Shown here piece after piece: positions 11,930-22,012 of a stretch of DNA of 64,000 nt; position 1 is the first letter of the stretch, and every line of letters begins with the position of its first letter. The stretch comes from Siphonodentalium dalli. Its lineage: Eukaryota; Mollusca; Scaphopoda; Gadilida; Siphonodentaliidae. The position numbers were made by a program, and so were the translations under genes. The notes beneath the pieces are model-generated. The model had not been told where the DNA came from, did not search any database, and worked only from the letters and a program-made list of their open reading frames with translations. The DNA is taken from the NCBI GenBank assembly GCA_032622095.1, contig CP136069.1:125817450-125881449 (forward strand), given 5' to 3'.

Positions 11930-12586
11930 CGAAAATATATTTTTAAGCCGTGCGCACGGATTACTAATGAATAAATAGTAATTACTAACGGATTAAAATT
12001 ACCACAGCTTGTCCCTCCATAGGCATCAGTCATTGAAGGTAACTTCAATAATTAATTATGATTATTAAACAATAATTATTCGCATTTAGTAATTATGATT
12101 ATTAATTTATTATGAGTATTAATTGATTACGAATATTAAGTAATTAATATAAATTATGATTATTAATTAATTATGATGATTACAAATTAATTATTCGCGT
12201 TTAGTAATTTTGATTATTAATTTATTATGAGTATTATTTAATTATCAATATTAATTAATTAACATTGATTATGATTATTAATTAATTAATTAATTATGAT
12301 TATTAAAAATTTATTATTCGCATTTATTAATTTTAATTAGTAAAAAAGCTCTCAATGTAAAAAAAAAGGTGGAACCCTACATGACATGGTAACCAGGTGG
12401 GGCGGATCGGGACCCCAACCCATGCAGGGCGGGATGGGATTCTAACCCTAACCATGACCATAACACTAACCCATGTCACAACCGGAACATGGTGCATCCT
12501 AAAATAACCCTGACCAGGACAAGATGGGACGGTGTGGGGCGCACCGGGGCGAGGCGTGACGGTGTGGGACGGGACGAGACCCTTTA
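11930..12586. repeat. Left half of an AT/GC-rich repeat with palindromic end
   Basis: Starts with GCCGTGCGCACGGATTACTAA, then an AT-rich tract (12040-12345) built from TTAATTATGATTATTA-like units, then a GC-rich part with CTAACCCTAACCATGACCAT and GGGACGGGACGAGACCC. The same series occurs in reverse order and orientation at 53125 to 47176 (GTGCACGGATTA, ATGGTCAGGGTT, CGTCCCG). I read these as the two arms of one element split by later insertions; two independent copies is the alternative. Confidence 0.55.
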
Positions 12587-13790
12587 CTCCAGGAGATATT
12601 GGCCTTTGTACCACCAGGACTCAACTTCACCACACTTATTTTCTTCCTTAGTGTCACCTCTAATTGTATTCGGTTGTTACGCTTATTGAGAATGCAATTC
12701 GAAATGCCACATCGGGATTATTCATTGTGAGTGTTCATTATCCCAATATGCTACTAGCGGCATCCGAAGACGTTTTAAATAGGTACCGATAGATGATTTA
12801 TGCACGGTTTCGTCTATACATATTGACATTATAACAAGAGTGTAAATTATAATGCGAAAATATCGACGACTTTTTAATTTCTGGCCACCAATTTGGCCAG
12901 CATCTTGGCGTGAGTGTCAATCGCGCAACTAAAAAAAAGTTCTTCTTATCAATGTTCCCTATACCAACATGTAAATATGGGTGGAATTCGCGGAGTAATT
13001 AGGCTCATTGTAAGACAGTAAAGGAATATCAACGTGTTTTCAAGTTTCGGTCACCACTTTTAGCCACCACCTTAAATTGTAATTGGGAAGTTGTTTCTGG
13101 GATTGGATATAAGCTAAAGGTACTCAATCCGATCAGACGCTCGCAAATTACTATTTCCTTGGCTTCAGGGGTAAAAAATATTTGATTCGAGTCGAAGAAC
13201 CCACCCATCACAGCTCAGAGTGATCAGATATCGATGTTTGAAATCTATTATTCTAATTGTATGTGGCCCAATAGACACACAACGAGAATAATTTCATGGA
13301 CCAAATTGCGGGAAAAGATGGATAACTCTAAAATCAAGTGGCTTTTTGTGTCAGATATTTGAAAAACCGGCAAAATTGCTGATAACTGAAGCGGCATTTA
13401 AAAAAATGTTGTTGTTGTTGGAATGTGATGATATGGGGACCCTCTGATCGGATTGAGTACCTTTAATTACTTCGCCTCAGTATTCCAAACTCAATTGTAA
13501 GTATCGATGGAGTTTTCATGACAATAACGTCCACTGATGAGAATATGAGATATTTTCGGTGATTTAAAAAAATTATTTCTGCCATTTTTGGTGCCATTAT
13601 GGATTTGGGGGGGGGGGACTTTTTGTTGGACTTGTGTTGAAGTCAGTACTACCAACTCACAATAGTAAGCCTGGATGGAGTTGTCGTGACAATAACGCTC
13701 ACTGATGTGAAAATCAGCGATGTTAGGTGATTTTTCAATTTCAGGTTGTCCTTTTGGCCTGGATTTGGGTGAATTTTCCTTAAAGGCACG
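12587..13790. mobile_element. Arm of the TCCAGGAGATATTGG foldback family
   Basis: The first 100 bp (CTCCAGGAGATATTGG, then CAGGACTCAACTTCACC) match the outer end of the palindromic element at 40311. From about 12690 to 13790 the sequence matches that element's inner right arm (43835-44570), so an internal piece is deleted. A TA dinucleotide precedes the end. Its variant bases (CCTTTG, GACTCAAC) are shared with the opposite-facing end at 47175, suggesting that those two are the ends of one unit. Confidence 0.75.
13118..13462. mobile_element. 345-bp TA-insertion MITE
   Basis: The ends are the inverted repeat AAGGTACTCAATCCGATCAG and its complement. TA flanks both sides, and the flanks join as AAGC-TA-ATTACTTC, matching the uninterrupted homologous arm at 44246-44260 (GG-TA-ATTACTTCACCTCAG). 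Related copies lie at 15481-16009 and about 62910-63285. Contains no ORF. Confidence 0.85.
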
Positions 13791-14573
13791 TGAGGCCTTA
13801 GTTGTCGAAAATATTCATATTTGTTCTAATCACCGTAAACAGAAAAACATTAAAACGCATACAGTTTCGTTCATATATACCATGACCATCACGTAAACAG
13901 CATGTTATCATAAAGACCTACTATATTTTACCTAAGCAAGAGCCTGATTGTGTTACAGAAGACAGCACAATGCTACTGGCTAATCACACACAAATGACAT
14001 AAACGCTCTTTATTAGTTCCATATCAGGAATTCACCAACAAAGAACGCTCTTTATGTTTACTATCATAATATAAACAAACACCAGAAAAGTAACTTTTTA
14101 TGCTTGTGTTTACATACCAATGGTCAAACATTTGACAATAAAATACTAGATGTACCCAAATGTTTTATTGTTGCTCAAACGTGATTCGGAATCGGGGACG
14201 AGGAATGAAGAAGAATCGGTGTCTGTATTAATATAAACTGATATTGATTTATTTCATTAAACTTACGCCATTAAATACGCCAGAGTCTCATCTATCTAGG
14301 GACTCTTTCGCGGACAAACAACGCATATATAGTTACGTGAAACGTCGTCGCATGCCTTATAGAAGCCGCTGTTAGTTTCACGTCCAATTTATTGATTTAA
14401 GTATGTTTTCTTGAGGTTTTGGATCAAATAATAAATAGTATGTATAATAATGATAAACAATGGCCATTGCATAACAGGAAGTAGTGCCAGATGTACCAAA
14501 ATGTATTATTGTTGCTCAAACGTGATTCGGAATCGGGGGACGAGGAATGAAGAAGAATCGGTGTCTGTGATAT
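13791..14573. other. Non-coding with an 80-bp direct duplication
   Basis: About 80 bp around CAAACGTGATTCGGAATCGG occur twice (about 14151-14226 and 14491-14568). The part near 14325-14420 (ATAGTTACGTGAAACGTC...) is repeated at 26885-26975, beyond the Ngaro element. Nothing coding is recognised. Confidence 0.6.
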
Positions 14574-14619
14574 CAATATTACGGAAGCACAGTAGCGCCA
14601 CAAATAAAATAATAATTAC

Positions 14620-14696
14620 GGCGTTTAAACGCCCTATTACGGCGTTTAAACGCCCTAAAACGCGTTTAAACGCCCTAATTACGGCGTTTAAACGCG
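14620..14696. repeat. GGCGTTTAAACGCC palindrome array, left (4 units)
   Basis: Four copies of a 14-bp self-complementary unit, two of them with one changed base at an end, are spaced about 21 bp apart by CTATTAC/CTAATTA-type spacers. It is the shorter counterpart of the nine-unit array at 18031-18216. Confidence 0.95.
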
Positions 14697-15033
14697 ACAT
14701 ATATGGAATGACTAGTGAAACTTCGGACTGAACCTTCGGACTACTGAACCCTACCCGATCAATGTCTGAACAGAATGAGGTCCCCTAGCAAATGGTGAAT
14801 TTGGTGATGCTATGCGGGGTAATATCTCTAAATTCACCCTCTGGGGACCTCATTCTGCAAATGTCAGGCACCTTATTTCCGGGCTTGATACCACCACTGG
14901 TATATGCGTTGGTTTGGGTGCAATGTGTCTAACAGTGAAACATGTGGTCCCCTGCTATAAGCATATGCCCTTTGCTATGTGCATATTCGACTACATGGGG
15001 GTGTTTTGAGTGCATTCTAGTTCATTTTGGATT

Positions 15034-15170
15034 TTCGGAGAATCGGGCCTTCGGAGAATCGGACCTTCGGAGTTATGGGCTTTCGGAGAATCGGGCTTTC
15101 GGAGAATCGGGCCTTCGGAATTATGGGGTTTCGGAGAATCGGGCCTTCGGAGTTATGGGCTTTCCAGGGC
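15034..15170. repeat. TTCGGAGAATCGGGC tandem array, left arm
   Basis: Tandem 16-18 bp units alternate TTCGGAGAATCGGGC and TTCGGAGTTATGGGC. The same array occurs inverted at about 17560-17695. The repeat keeps several frames open, giving apparent 65-87-residue ORFs on both arms that I do not regard as genes. Confidence 0.9.
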
Positions 15171-15480
15171 TGGCATTCTCAGAAATCCGGGCGGGCTAAG
15201 ACCAGCCCTCCTCAATCAGCCTAGGTGGGCTATAGCCCTTCTCAGTGATGATGTCATAGCATGGACATTTTAGCCAACTACAGCGAAATCACATTCACGA
15301 TAATGGAAATAGTCATTATCTGAACTAAACTGCGTTAATAAATTTTACAAAGGCAGCCATTCCAAAATGTACCTCACCCCATATACTTTACCCACCCGAA
15401 TAAAGGCCATCGGTTATAGGGTGATAGAGCCAGAAACATTAATCGTGAGTCACTACTCATATAATGCAGTGGTCTTGTTA

Positions 15481-16009
15481 TTGTGTTTGATGCACCAACT
15501 AATGGCTAAAATGTAGACAGTCATTTAATCTTATTAATGGTTCTCAATCTGATTAAGCACCCCTAAATTACTATTTCTTTGACTTCGGGTGTAAAAAATA
15601 ATTGATTCGAGTCGACGAACCTACCCATCAACGCTCAGAGTGATCAGATATCAACTTTCGAAGTTGTTTTACATCTATTGTTTGTGGCACAGAACACGCC
15701 GTCAACAGGATGTTCTCAGTCAAAATTGCGTTAGTATTACCATTTATTTTTAGTTATCCACCTTCGTCCGTTTGAATAAGTGTTTCTGTGGCAATTATCA
15801 GTACACATCTCGAGAAAATTACAAACTTCAAAAATCAATATCTCATCACTCTGAGCTTTGATGGATGGGTTCCTCGACTCGAATCAAATATGTTTTACCC
15901 CTGAAGCCAAAGAAATAGTAATTTAGGGGTGCTTAATCGGATTGAGTACCATTAATAAGATTAAACGACTGTCTACATTTTAGCCATTAGTTGGTGCATC
16001 AAACACAAC
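15481..16009. mobile_element. Foldback MITE inside palindrome-array element 1
   Basis: The arms (about 15481-15665 and 15832-16009) are inverted, starting TTGTGTTTGATGCACCAACT, with about 90% visual identity. The inner part (AGTGATCAGATAT, GATTCGAGTCGA) is shared with the MITEs at 13118 and 62.9 kb. It separates the left arm of element 1 from the segment starting at 16029. Confidence 0.82.
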
Positions 16010-16028
16010 AAGCCGCCGGAGACGGCGG

Positions 16029-17237
16029 TATCCCCCGCCGAAATGTGCAGTTGGGGAAGTGCATTCTCAATAAAGTTTACGTTCTCAGTACGTGGTAAAT
16101 AAGAGGTGGGATTTTGTCAAAAAGGCTCGCGAACTCATTTTAGGTACTAGTCATGGGAACAAATATACCAAAACTCTTTTAAATCCGTTGATATAAATTT
16201 TGAGCAAAATTAAAAAAAAAAATATATTTGATAAAATATACCTCAATATCTCCATAACCATGCATAAATATTCTTAGAATGACATTTTACTTCTTGACAT
16301 CCCATATCACATGGTGGTCTGTGTACAGAACTGGAAAAGCATGTGTGTCCATTTTAATATTAGAGAGAAGTAGGTCGAGTATTCCTTCAAGTATATGTGT
16401 CGGCTGCACAACAGATTGATGTATTTTGAAGATGTTTTCAAGTTGAGACACATATTTCTCCTGATGGATGTTGAAATTGAAATCACCAGTGCAGATTATT
16501 GTAACAAATTTTAAAAAGTCCAATAACTCTGCTTAAAATAACCGGCCGGACCTGGTTTGCGAACTCATTCTAGATACAGGTCATGTGAACTCATTTACCG
16601 AATATCTCTGAAATCCATTGAGATTTGTGGAAATGAGCCCTGTGACGTCGTCCATTTGCACACACACAAATAAACAATGTCCAATAACTCTGCTTAAATT
16701 ATCCTGCCGGACCTGGTTTTCGAACTCGTTCTAGATACTGATCATGTGAACACAAATAACAAAAATCTTTGAAATCCGTTGACATTTGTGGAAATGAGCC
16801 CTGTGACGTTGTCTATATGCTATTTGGTAAATAATAAACAAAGTCCAATAACTCCGGTAAAAATAACCGGCCGGACCTGGCATGCGAACTCATTCTAGAT
16901 AATGGTCAGGTGAACTCATATACCAAATATCTTTGAAATCCATAGAGATTTGTGGAAATGAGCCCTGTGACGTCGTCTATATGCTATTTGGTAAATTCAA
17001 CAAAAATAATAAACAAAGTCCAATAACTCTGGTAAAAATATCCTGCCGGACCTGGCTTGAGAACGCATTCTAGGTAACGGTCAGGTGAACTCATATACCA
17101 AATATCTTTGAAATCCGTAGACATTTGTTCAAGTTCTGACTCGATCAAATTCGGGACAGACGGACGGACGGACGGACAGACGGACGGACGGAACCCATTC
17201 CTATATCACCCGCAAATTTTCAATTTGGCGGGGGATA
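16029..17237. mobile_element. TATCCCCCGCC-ended repeat unit with (GGAC)n tail
   Basis: Bounded by TATCCCCCGCC and its complement GGCGGGGGATA. Internally, 16520-17130 holds about four tandem copies of a roughly 160-bp unit (CCGGACCTGG...GAACTCATTCTAGATA...GAAATCC...GAAATGAGCCCTGTGACGT). It ends with GACGGACGGACGGACAGACGG and a GC hairpin at about 17207-17237. It forms the core of palindrome-array element 1. No intact gene is present. Confidence 0.72.
16287..16523 (-). pseudogene. LINE endonuclease fragment
   Basis: On the minus strand, CTGDFNFNI (catalytic DxN), QPTHILEGILDLLLSN and YTDHHVIWDV (the terminal DH) are the second half of an APE-type endonuclease. It is about 78 residues and lacks the N-terminal half and the reverse transcriptase. 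It differs from the LINE at 4585 and so comes from another clade. Confidence 0.8.
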
Positions 17238-18030
17238 ATAACAAGAGCACTGCATTGTATGAGTAGTGACTCACGATTAATGTTTCTGACTCTATCACGC
17301 TATAACCGATGGCCTTTATTCGGGTAGGTAAAGTCTATGGGGTGAGGTACATTTTGGAATGGCCCCCTTTGTAAAATGTATTAACGCAGTTTAGTTCAGA
17401 TAATGACTATTTCCATTGTCGTGAATGTGATTTCGCTGTAGTTGGCTAAAATGTCCATGCTATGACATCATTCACTGAGGAGGGCTATAGCCCACCTAGG
17501 CTGATTGAGGAGGGCTGGTCTTAGCCCGCCCGGATTTCTGAGAATGCCAGCCCTGGAAAGCCCATAACTCCGAAGGCCCGATTCTCCGAAACCCCATAAT
17601 TCCGAAGGCCCGATTCTCCGAAAGCCCGATTCTCCGAAAGCCCATAACTCCGAAGGCCCGATTCTCCGAAGGCCCGATTCTCCGAAAATCCAAAATGAAC
17701 TAGTATGCACTCAAAACACCCCCATGTAGTCGAATATGCACATAGCGAAGGGTATATGCTTATAGCAGGGGACCACATGTTTCACGGTTTGCACCCAAAC
17801 CAACGCATATACCAGTGGTGGTATCAAGCCCGGAAATAAGGTGCCTGACATTTGCAGAATGAGGTCCCCAGAGGGTGAATTTAGAGATATTACCCCGCAT
17901 AGCGGCTAGCATCACCAAATTCACCCTTTGCTAGGGGACCTCATTCTGTTCAGACATTGATCAGGTAGGGTTCAGTAGTCCAAAGGTTCAGTCCGAAGGT
18001 TCACTAGTCATTCCATATATGTCGCATTAG

Positions 18031-18216
18031 GGCGTTTAAACGCCGTAATTAGGGCGTTTAAACGCCGCATTAGGGCGTTTAAACGCCGTAATTAGGGCGT
18101 TTAAACGCCGTAATAGGGCGTTTAAACGCCGTAATAGGGCGTTTAAACGCCGTAATTAGGGCGTTTAAACGCCGTAATTAGGGCGTTTAAACGCCGTATT
18201 AGGGCGTTTAAACGCC
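18031..18216. repeat. GGCGTTTAAACGCC palindrome array, right (9 units)
   Basis: Nine perfect copies of the 14-bp palindrome are spaced 20-22 bp apart by GTAATTAG or GTAATAG. The regular two-turn spacing and self-complementarity could support cooperative protein binding or cruciform formation. Confidence 0.97.
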
Positions 18217-18324
18217 GTAATTATTATTTTATTTGTGGCGCTACTGTGCTTCCGTACAATATAGTTTTAAAATTTGTTTAATTAAATTTGCGCCACTAAT
18301 TACACCAAATAGTCTTATACATAT

Positions 18325-18466
18325 AATATACGCATAGTGTTTCTGAATAACAAATTTAATCCACGAGTGGGATTGGCGATTTACACCACGAGCTTCAGCG
18401 AGTGGTGTAAATCGCCAATCCCACGAGTGGATTACATTTGTTATTCAGAAACATTATGCGTATATT
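18325..18466. repeat. Perfect-arm hairpin, about 65-bp stem
   Basis: AATATACGCAT...GTTTCTGAATAACAAA...CACGAGTGGGATTGGCGATT folds onto its complement across a short CGAGCTTCAGCG centre. Only a few mismatches are visible. It is likely a recent foldback MITE, or a cruciform-forming sequence next to element 1. Confidence 0.9.
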
Positions 18467-18663
18467 TTGTTTATGCCGCGATCTTTACAATGCGATGGAT
18501 AAACACTTTTCCGTTCAAATTGTATGGAGAAAGTTTAATCCACTCTGCGAAGTTTAATCAACAGTAGGCACGTTTAATCAACAGGTGTTGATTAAATGTA
18601 AAATTTAAACCGATGGCTTTATTTATATAGTAAAATAGGCGACCGTGGTATAAAGTTATATAT

Positions 18664-18998
18664 AAGATATTTACAAAGTAAAACTATTTATGTCAGGACG
18701 AACCAGTATCAATTCATTCTGTTGCAGGCCACACCGGGCCGTTCTTTCCGCTAGGGGTCGACAGAATGTAAACATCACATGGTATAAAAGACACAACGAA
18801 GTACCGTGTGCATAGTAAGTGAGGTGTGCATATTTAACCAATCACAGGGCGCGTTGCTTAACAGTGTTGGCTGTTAACCAATCGTATCACGCGTTAGAAA
18901 GCGCAGTTCGTAACTTAGCGTCAGGACGCTAATTATTATTCATCACTTCCAGGAATACACAATACGGACAAAACAACAATCCAAAATAAATAATTTTC
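18664..18998 (+). repeat. Ngaro split direct repeat A1
   Basis: 335 bp, nearly identical to A2 at 25829-26163 (one difference noted: GGGCCG against GGGTCG). Contains a TATAAAAG box and should hold the promoter and the 5' end of the transcript. Confidence 0.95.
18783..18790 (+). promoter_or_regulatory. TATA box of the Ngaro promoter
   Basis: TATAAAAG within A1, with a second copy in A2 at 25948-25955. It lies about 315 bases before a strong splice donor (TAAAG|GTGAGT, intron from 19106), so a short non-coding leader exon is plausible. Inference from motif and position only. Confidence 0.55.
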
Positions 18999-19248
18999 TT
19001 TTTCCATTTATATATTCTTTCCGGCTAACTTAGTATCTTTCTGCGAAGATCTTCACCAGGACAACTGAATAATATTTAACATCCACCGACCGTCATTTTA
19101 TAAAGGTGAGTTTACCTACAGTTTCTGACTGTTTATAACTTAATATAAGAGTTTCGATTTGTGGTGTCTTGGAATTCGCGGAGAACTTTTGTCTCAGACT
19201 GTTTTCAAATTCAGTTTGCGTTCGTTTTTGTTTTCATTTCTGTTGAGA

Positions 19249-19921
19249 ATGCCGGTCAAAGTCTTGATTTTTGGGTCGAGTCATGTTTCACATTTTGTGA
19301 GGGATTTATTCGATGGGGATCGAGCGGCATCGCATCCAATTAAGCGGGATTGTCGTTTGCCTTTGCAGTTAGACAGTTCTAGCGTGGTGGTGAAATGTTT
19401 TGGAGTATCAGGTTTTCGAATCAGCGACATCACGGAGGGAATTCGGGGGCGTATTCGAGGTTTTAAACCGGATGTCCTCCTTGTTATGTGTGGAGGAAAT
19501 GATCTTTCTGATCAGTCACCTGATCATGTGTTTCAATGTCTGCTTGGTCTGGTTTTACACTTCGAGGAAAAATTTCGGCTCAAATTTGGTCCGCATCTTC
19601 GTGTTTGAGGTTCTTGAGCGCCTCCAGGTACGTCTGCCCGGTCCCGACAGGATCAATACGAAAGACCCGGGAGCTGTGGCAGCTTTTAATGCCAAAGTCA
19701 TGGAACTTAATATTGCTCTCAGGAACCGCTTGAGTCGGAATTCTCGGTTGGCTTTTTATTGGCCATTGCGTCGCCTTGCTACCATGGCCAAAGACCTCTT
19801 GGAGGATGATGTTCACCTAAATGCAGCAGGCAACCAGCGTTTGCGTCGCAATGTCAAACAAGCCATTGTTCACGCACTTCGGGAATTTGAGTTGGCCCCA
19901 GGGGGCAATACTGGTAAGTGA
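19249..19921 (+). pseudogene. Ngaro-encoded SGNH hydrolase, frameshifted
   Basis: From the ATG at 19249, MPVKVLIFGSSHV gives a block I in which SSH replaces GDS. LLVMCGGNDLSD is block III (GGND), and after a frame change DDVHLNAAGNQRL is block V (DxxH). One +1 frameshift near 19590 separates the first about 115 codons from the rest. SGNH domains act as esterases or lipases in other proteins; their role in Ngaro retrotransposons is unknown. The ORF ends at AAG-TGA within ACTG|GTAAGTGA, which also looks like a splice donor. Confidence 0.85.
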
Positions 19922-20821
19922 ATGTTCACTCACAGGATGTTTTTTTGTTTTCCCCCACAATTTCATATCTGGGGTGCAGTCTCTCTATGTGTCCGGTTGG
20001 AAGAATTATGGTGGTTAAGTTGCTCGTTCATCAACCTGCAGTGGTGTGGTGTTTCTATATGTTGACAAGCCTTAAGGGTTCACTGTGTTTCAAGGCTCTT
20101 TGCTAGCATTAATTACCAATCTCATAGGCCTGTTTGCTAGTATTAATTACCAATATCATAGGCCTGTACCGAACACATCTCTCCTGCCGCTGATCTCTGC
20201 TTTGCAGGGTTATTTACTACATGTCTTGTTATCTGTCAGTGTGCTTGTGGGAGTTATTTATCATTGCTGTGTTCTGGTGTTCCATGCCTCTATTATGCCT
20301 GGGTCAAATTTCATGATCAGTGTTTCTCTAACTTGTAAACACCTCTCCTCTAGCACCACTTATCTCTGCTCTGCAGGGTTATTCATGGGGTGATATATCT
20401 CAGTGCACTTTTAAATTATATGTATCAGTTTTCACTGTTATGAGTAGTGTCACTGATCTCTGCAGTGCAGGGTTATCACTGAACTGTTATCTTTCAGTGT
20501 GCTTTTGGGGTTATGATTGTTAATATTGAATTATTTGCCATTTATTTGCTATTCATTAGAAGACCATAATTCTTAATATTGTACTTATCCCTGCCATGCA
20601 GAGTTTGTTCGGATGATATGAATAATATCCATGCTATACAGGGTTCCAATGAACTATTATCTTTCAGTGTAATTTTTGGATTAATTTATATAAACACATC
20701 ATAAGTACACAAATTAATTTAAGCAGATACCGTAGGACGTAGAGTGTAATATTTCTTATCCACTCGGGGAGCGGTGGCTCATCAGAACTCTGTTACTCGC
20801 TTCATTGTTGTTTGCTTTCAG
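19922..20821 (+). other. Ngaro intergenic region with GCAGGGTTAT repeats; possible intron
   Basis: No gene. Short degenerate repeats recur, for example CTCTGCTTTGCAGGGTTATT near 20194, CTCTGCTCTGCAGGGTTATT near 20363 and CTCTGCAGTGCAGGGTTATC near 20457, each resembling a 3' splice site. The region ends TTTGCTTTCAG directly before the gag ATG at 20822. A spliced gag mRNA using the leader donor at 19105/19106 would remove the hydrolase. This is inference. Confidence 0.5.
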
Positions 20822-22012
20822 ATGCCAAAAGCTACAGCGAAACGTGCCGATCGGGGCCCGCAATCCAGCATGACCACCCCTGCACGCAGAGGACGAGGCC
20901 GGCCTTCAACGAGGGGCAGACGGGGTCGCAGTGCTAATGCAGCTGACACAATCGAGGATGGCCTATCGCATATGACATATAATCAGAGTGACAATCAGGC
21001 AAACCATACAATGACCTTGAACTCACGCAGGCAAACTCAGACACACGATTTAGTGTGCATTCCAGACATTCTTTCGCCAGCCCAAACAAAACAGGTGATT
21101 GTGGAGCTGCAGCAGAAGTTGTTTCAGATGCAGTCGATGCCAACAGCTGTTGACTTTGGTGAGGACATTATGCCCTCTCTGATATCCGCGGGTAGCCAGG
21201 GTCCTATAATGGAAGACACATCCAATGCGGGCCCCTCTTCTTTGATATGCTTGCCGTCTTTGGCCAATGGGGCTGGCCCCTCAAAGGTGGTGAATTCCGC
21301 AATTCCATTGGCAGCCCATGTTACACCAGCATTGAAAAGAAAAGTATGGGCCGATGAATATGTGGAATTCTCCTCACTGCTTGACCATGGCAGTTCTCAG
21401 ACACAATATACCATTGATGTCAATCCGTCTGGGGAGGGCTCACCTCTAATTTGCGTTCCCAAACCGGTTCGCAAAATTAATGATATAGACCAGTGGCTCA
21501 CTGCATTTGAGATTTTTAAGGATATCTATCTCACAAAATATCCATCCACTTCTAAAGCTCTTAATCAATACCAGAGCTTCATTCGATCAATGGCCAGGGA
21601 CGGCGCCAATTGGGCTTGGTATGACAGGCAATTTCGGCTTTTCCGCCAGTCTGATGAGAATCTGACCTGGGATTCATTACATTCCATACTCTATACAAGA
21701 GCCAACAAACCTCGCCATATTCAGCCTCAGCAATCTCAGCGTGGCAACACTTTTCGACGCACCGCTCCAAATTCAACTGCTCCAAATTCAATGCCAACAC
21801 AACGACGTCGATTTCCTCACGGAACATGTTTTAAATTTCATGGGTCAGGGTCCTGCGATGGATGTGAATTCCCACATAAATGTCTGGTGTGCGACAAGGA
21901 CCATTCCTTGCAAAAATGCCCCAGAAAGAATGAGTGGTTTCGGGGGAGCTTTCGGAGGAACAGTTCCTTTCGGACCCGAGGTGCCCCGAAACCATTCGGC
22001 TCTCGACCGTGA
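20822..22012 (+). CDS. gag: Ngaro gag-like protein
   Basis: A 396-residue ORF from the ATG directly after a TTTCAG acceptor. The N-terminus is basic (TPARRGRGRPSTRGRRGRS); the middle has a WLTAFEIFKDIYLTKYP segment typical of gag-like ORFs of DIRS/Ngaro elements. The C-terminus has a Cys/His cluster (CFKFHGSGSCDGCEFPHKC, then CLVCDKDHSLQKC) that resembles their nucleic-acid-binding zinc knuckles. It probably packages the RNA. It overlaps the RT frame from 21741, consistent with frameshifted or reinitiated pol. The frame is intact. Confidence 0.88.
   Translation: MPKATAKRADRGPQSSMTTPARRGRGRPSTRGRRGRSANAADTIEDGLSHMTYNQSDNQANHTMTLNSRRQTQTHDLVCIPDILSPAQTKQVIVELQQKLFQMQSMPTAVDFGEDIMPSLISAGSQGPIMEDTSNAGPSSLICLPSLANGAGPSKVVNSAIPLAAHVTPALKRKVWADEYVEFSSLLDHGSSQTQYTIDVNPSGEGSPLICVPKPVRKINDIDQWLTAFEIFKDIYLTKYPSTSKALNQYQSFIRSMARDGANWAWYDRQFRLFRQSDENLTWDSLHSILYTRANKPRHIQPQQSQRGNTFRRTAPNSTAPNSMPTQRRRFPHGTCFKFHGSGSCDGCEFPHKCLVCDKDHSLQKCPRKNEWFRGSFRRNSSFRTRGAPKPFGSRP

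Larger units (their letters stand above)
14580..18256. mobile_element. Palindrome-array TIR element 1 (6-bp TSD, TACGG ends)
   Basis: The ends TACGGAAGCACAGTAGCGCC at 14580 and its complement at 18256 open long inverted arms (14580-15480 and 17238-18256). CAATAT flanks both sides (14574-14579, 18257-18262), a 6-bp target duplication. Each arm holds an array of the 14-bp palindrome GGCGTTTAAACGCC and an array of TTCGGAGAATCGGGC-like units. The arms are nearly identical apart from array copy number, so the insertion is fairly young or homogenised. No transposase is seen. A 6-bp duplication with TAYGG ends recalls the IS3EU superfamily as I remember it, which needs confirmation. Confidence 0.88.

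Noticed and set aside
12440-12480. Telomere-like CCCTAACC
   Set aside because: Only one or two degenerate units inside a GC-rich repeat; not a tandem TTAGGG array.
14942-15273. Repetitive ORFs with ENRAFGESGLR-like repeats, mirrored at 17468-17778
   Set aside because: They are products of the TTCGGAGAATCGGGC tandem array being open in several frames and on both inverted arms; no start context or domain.
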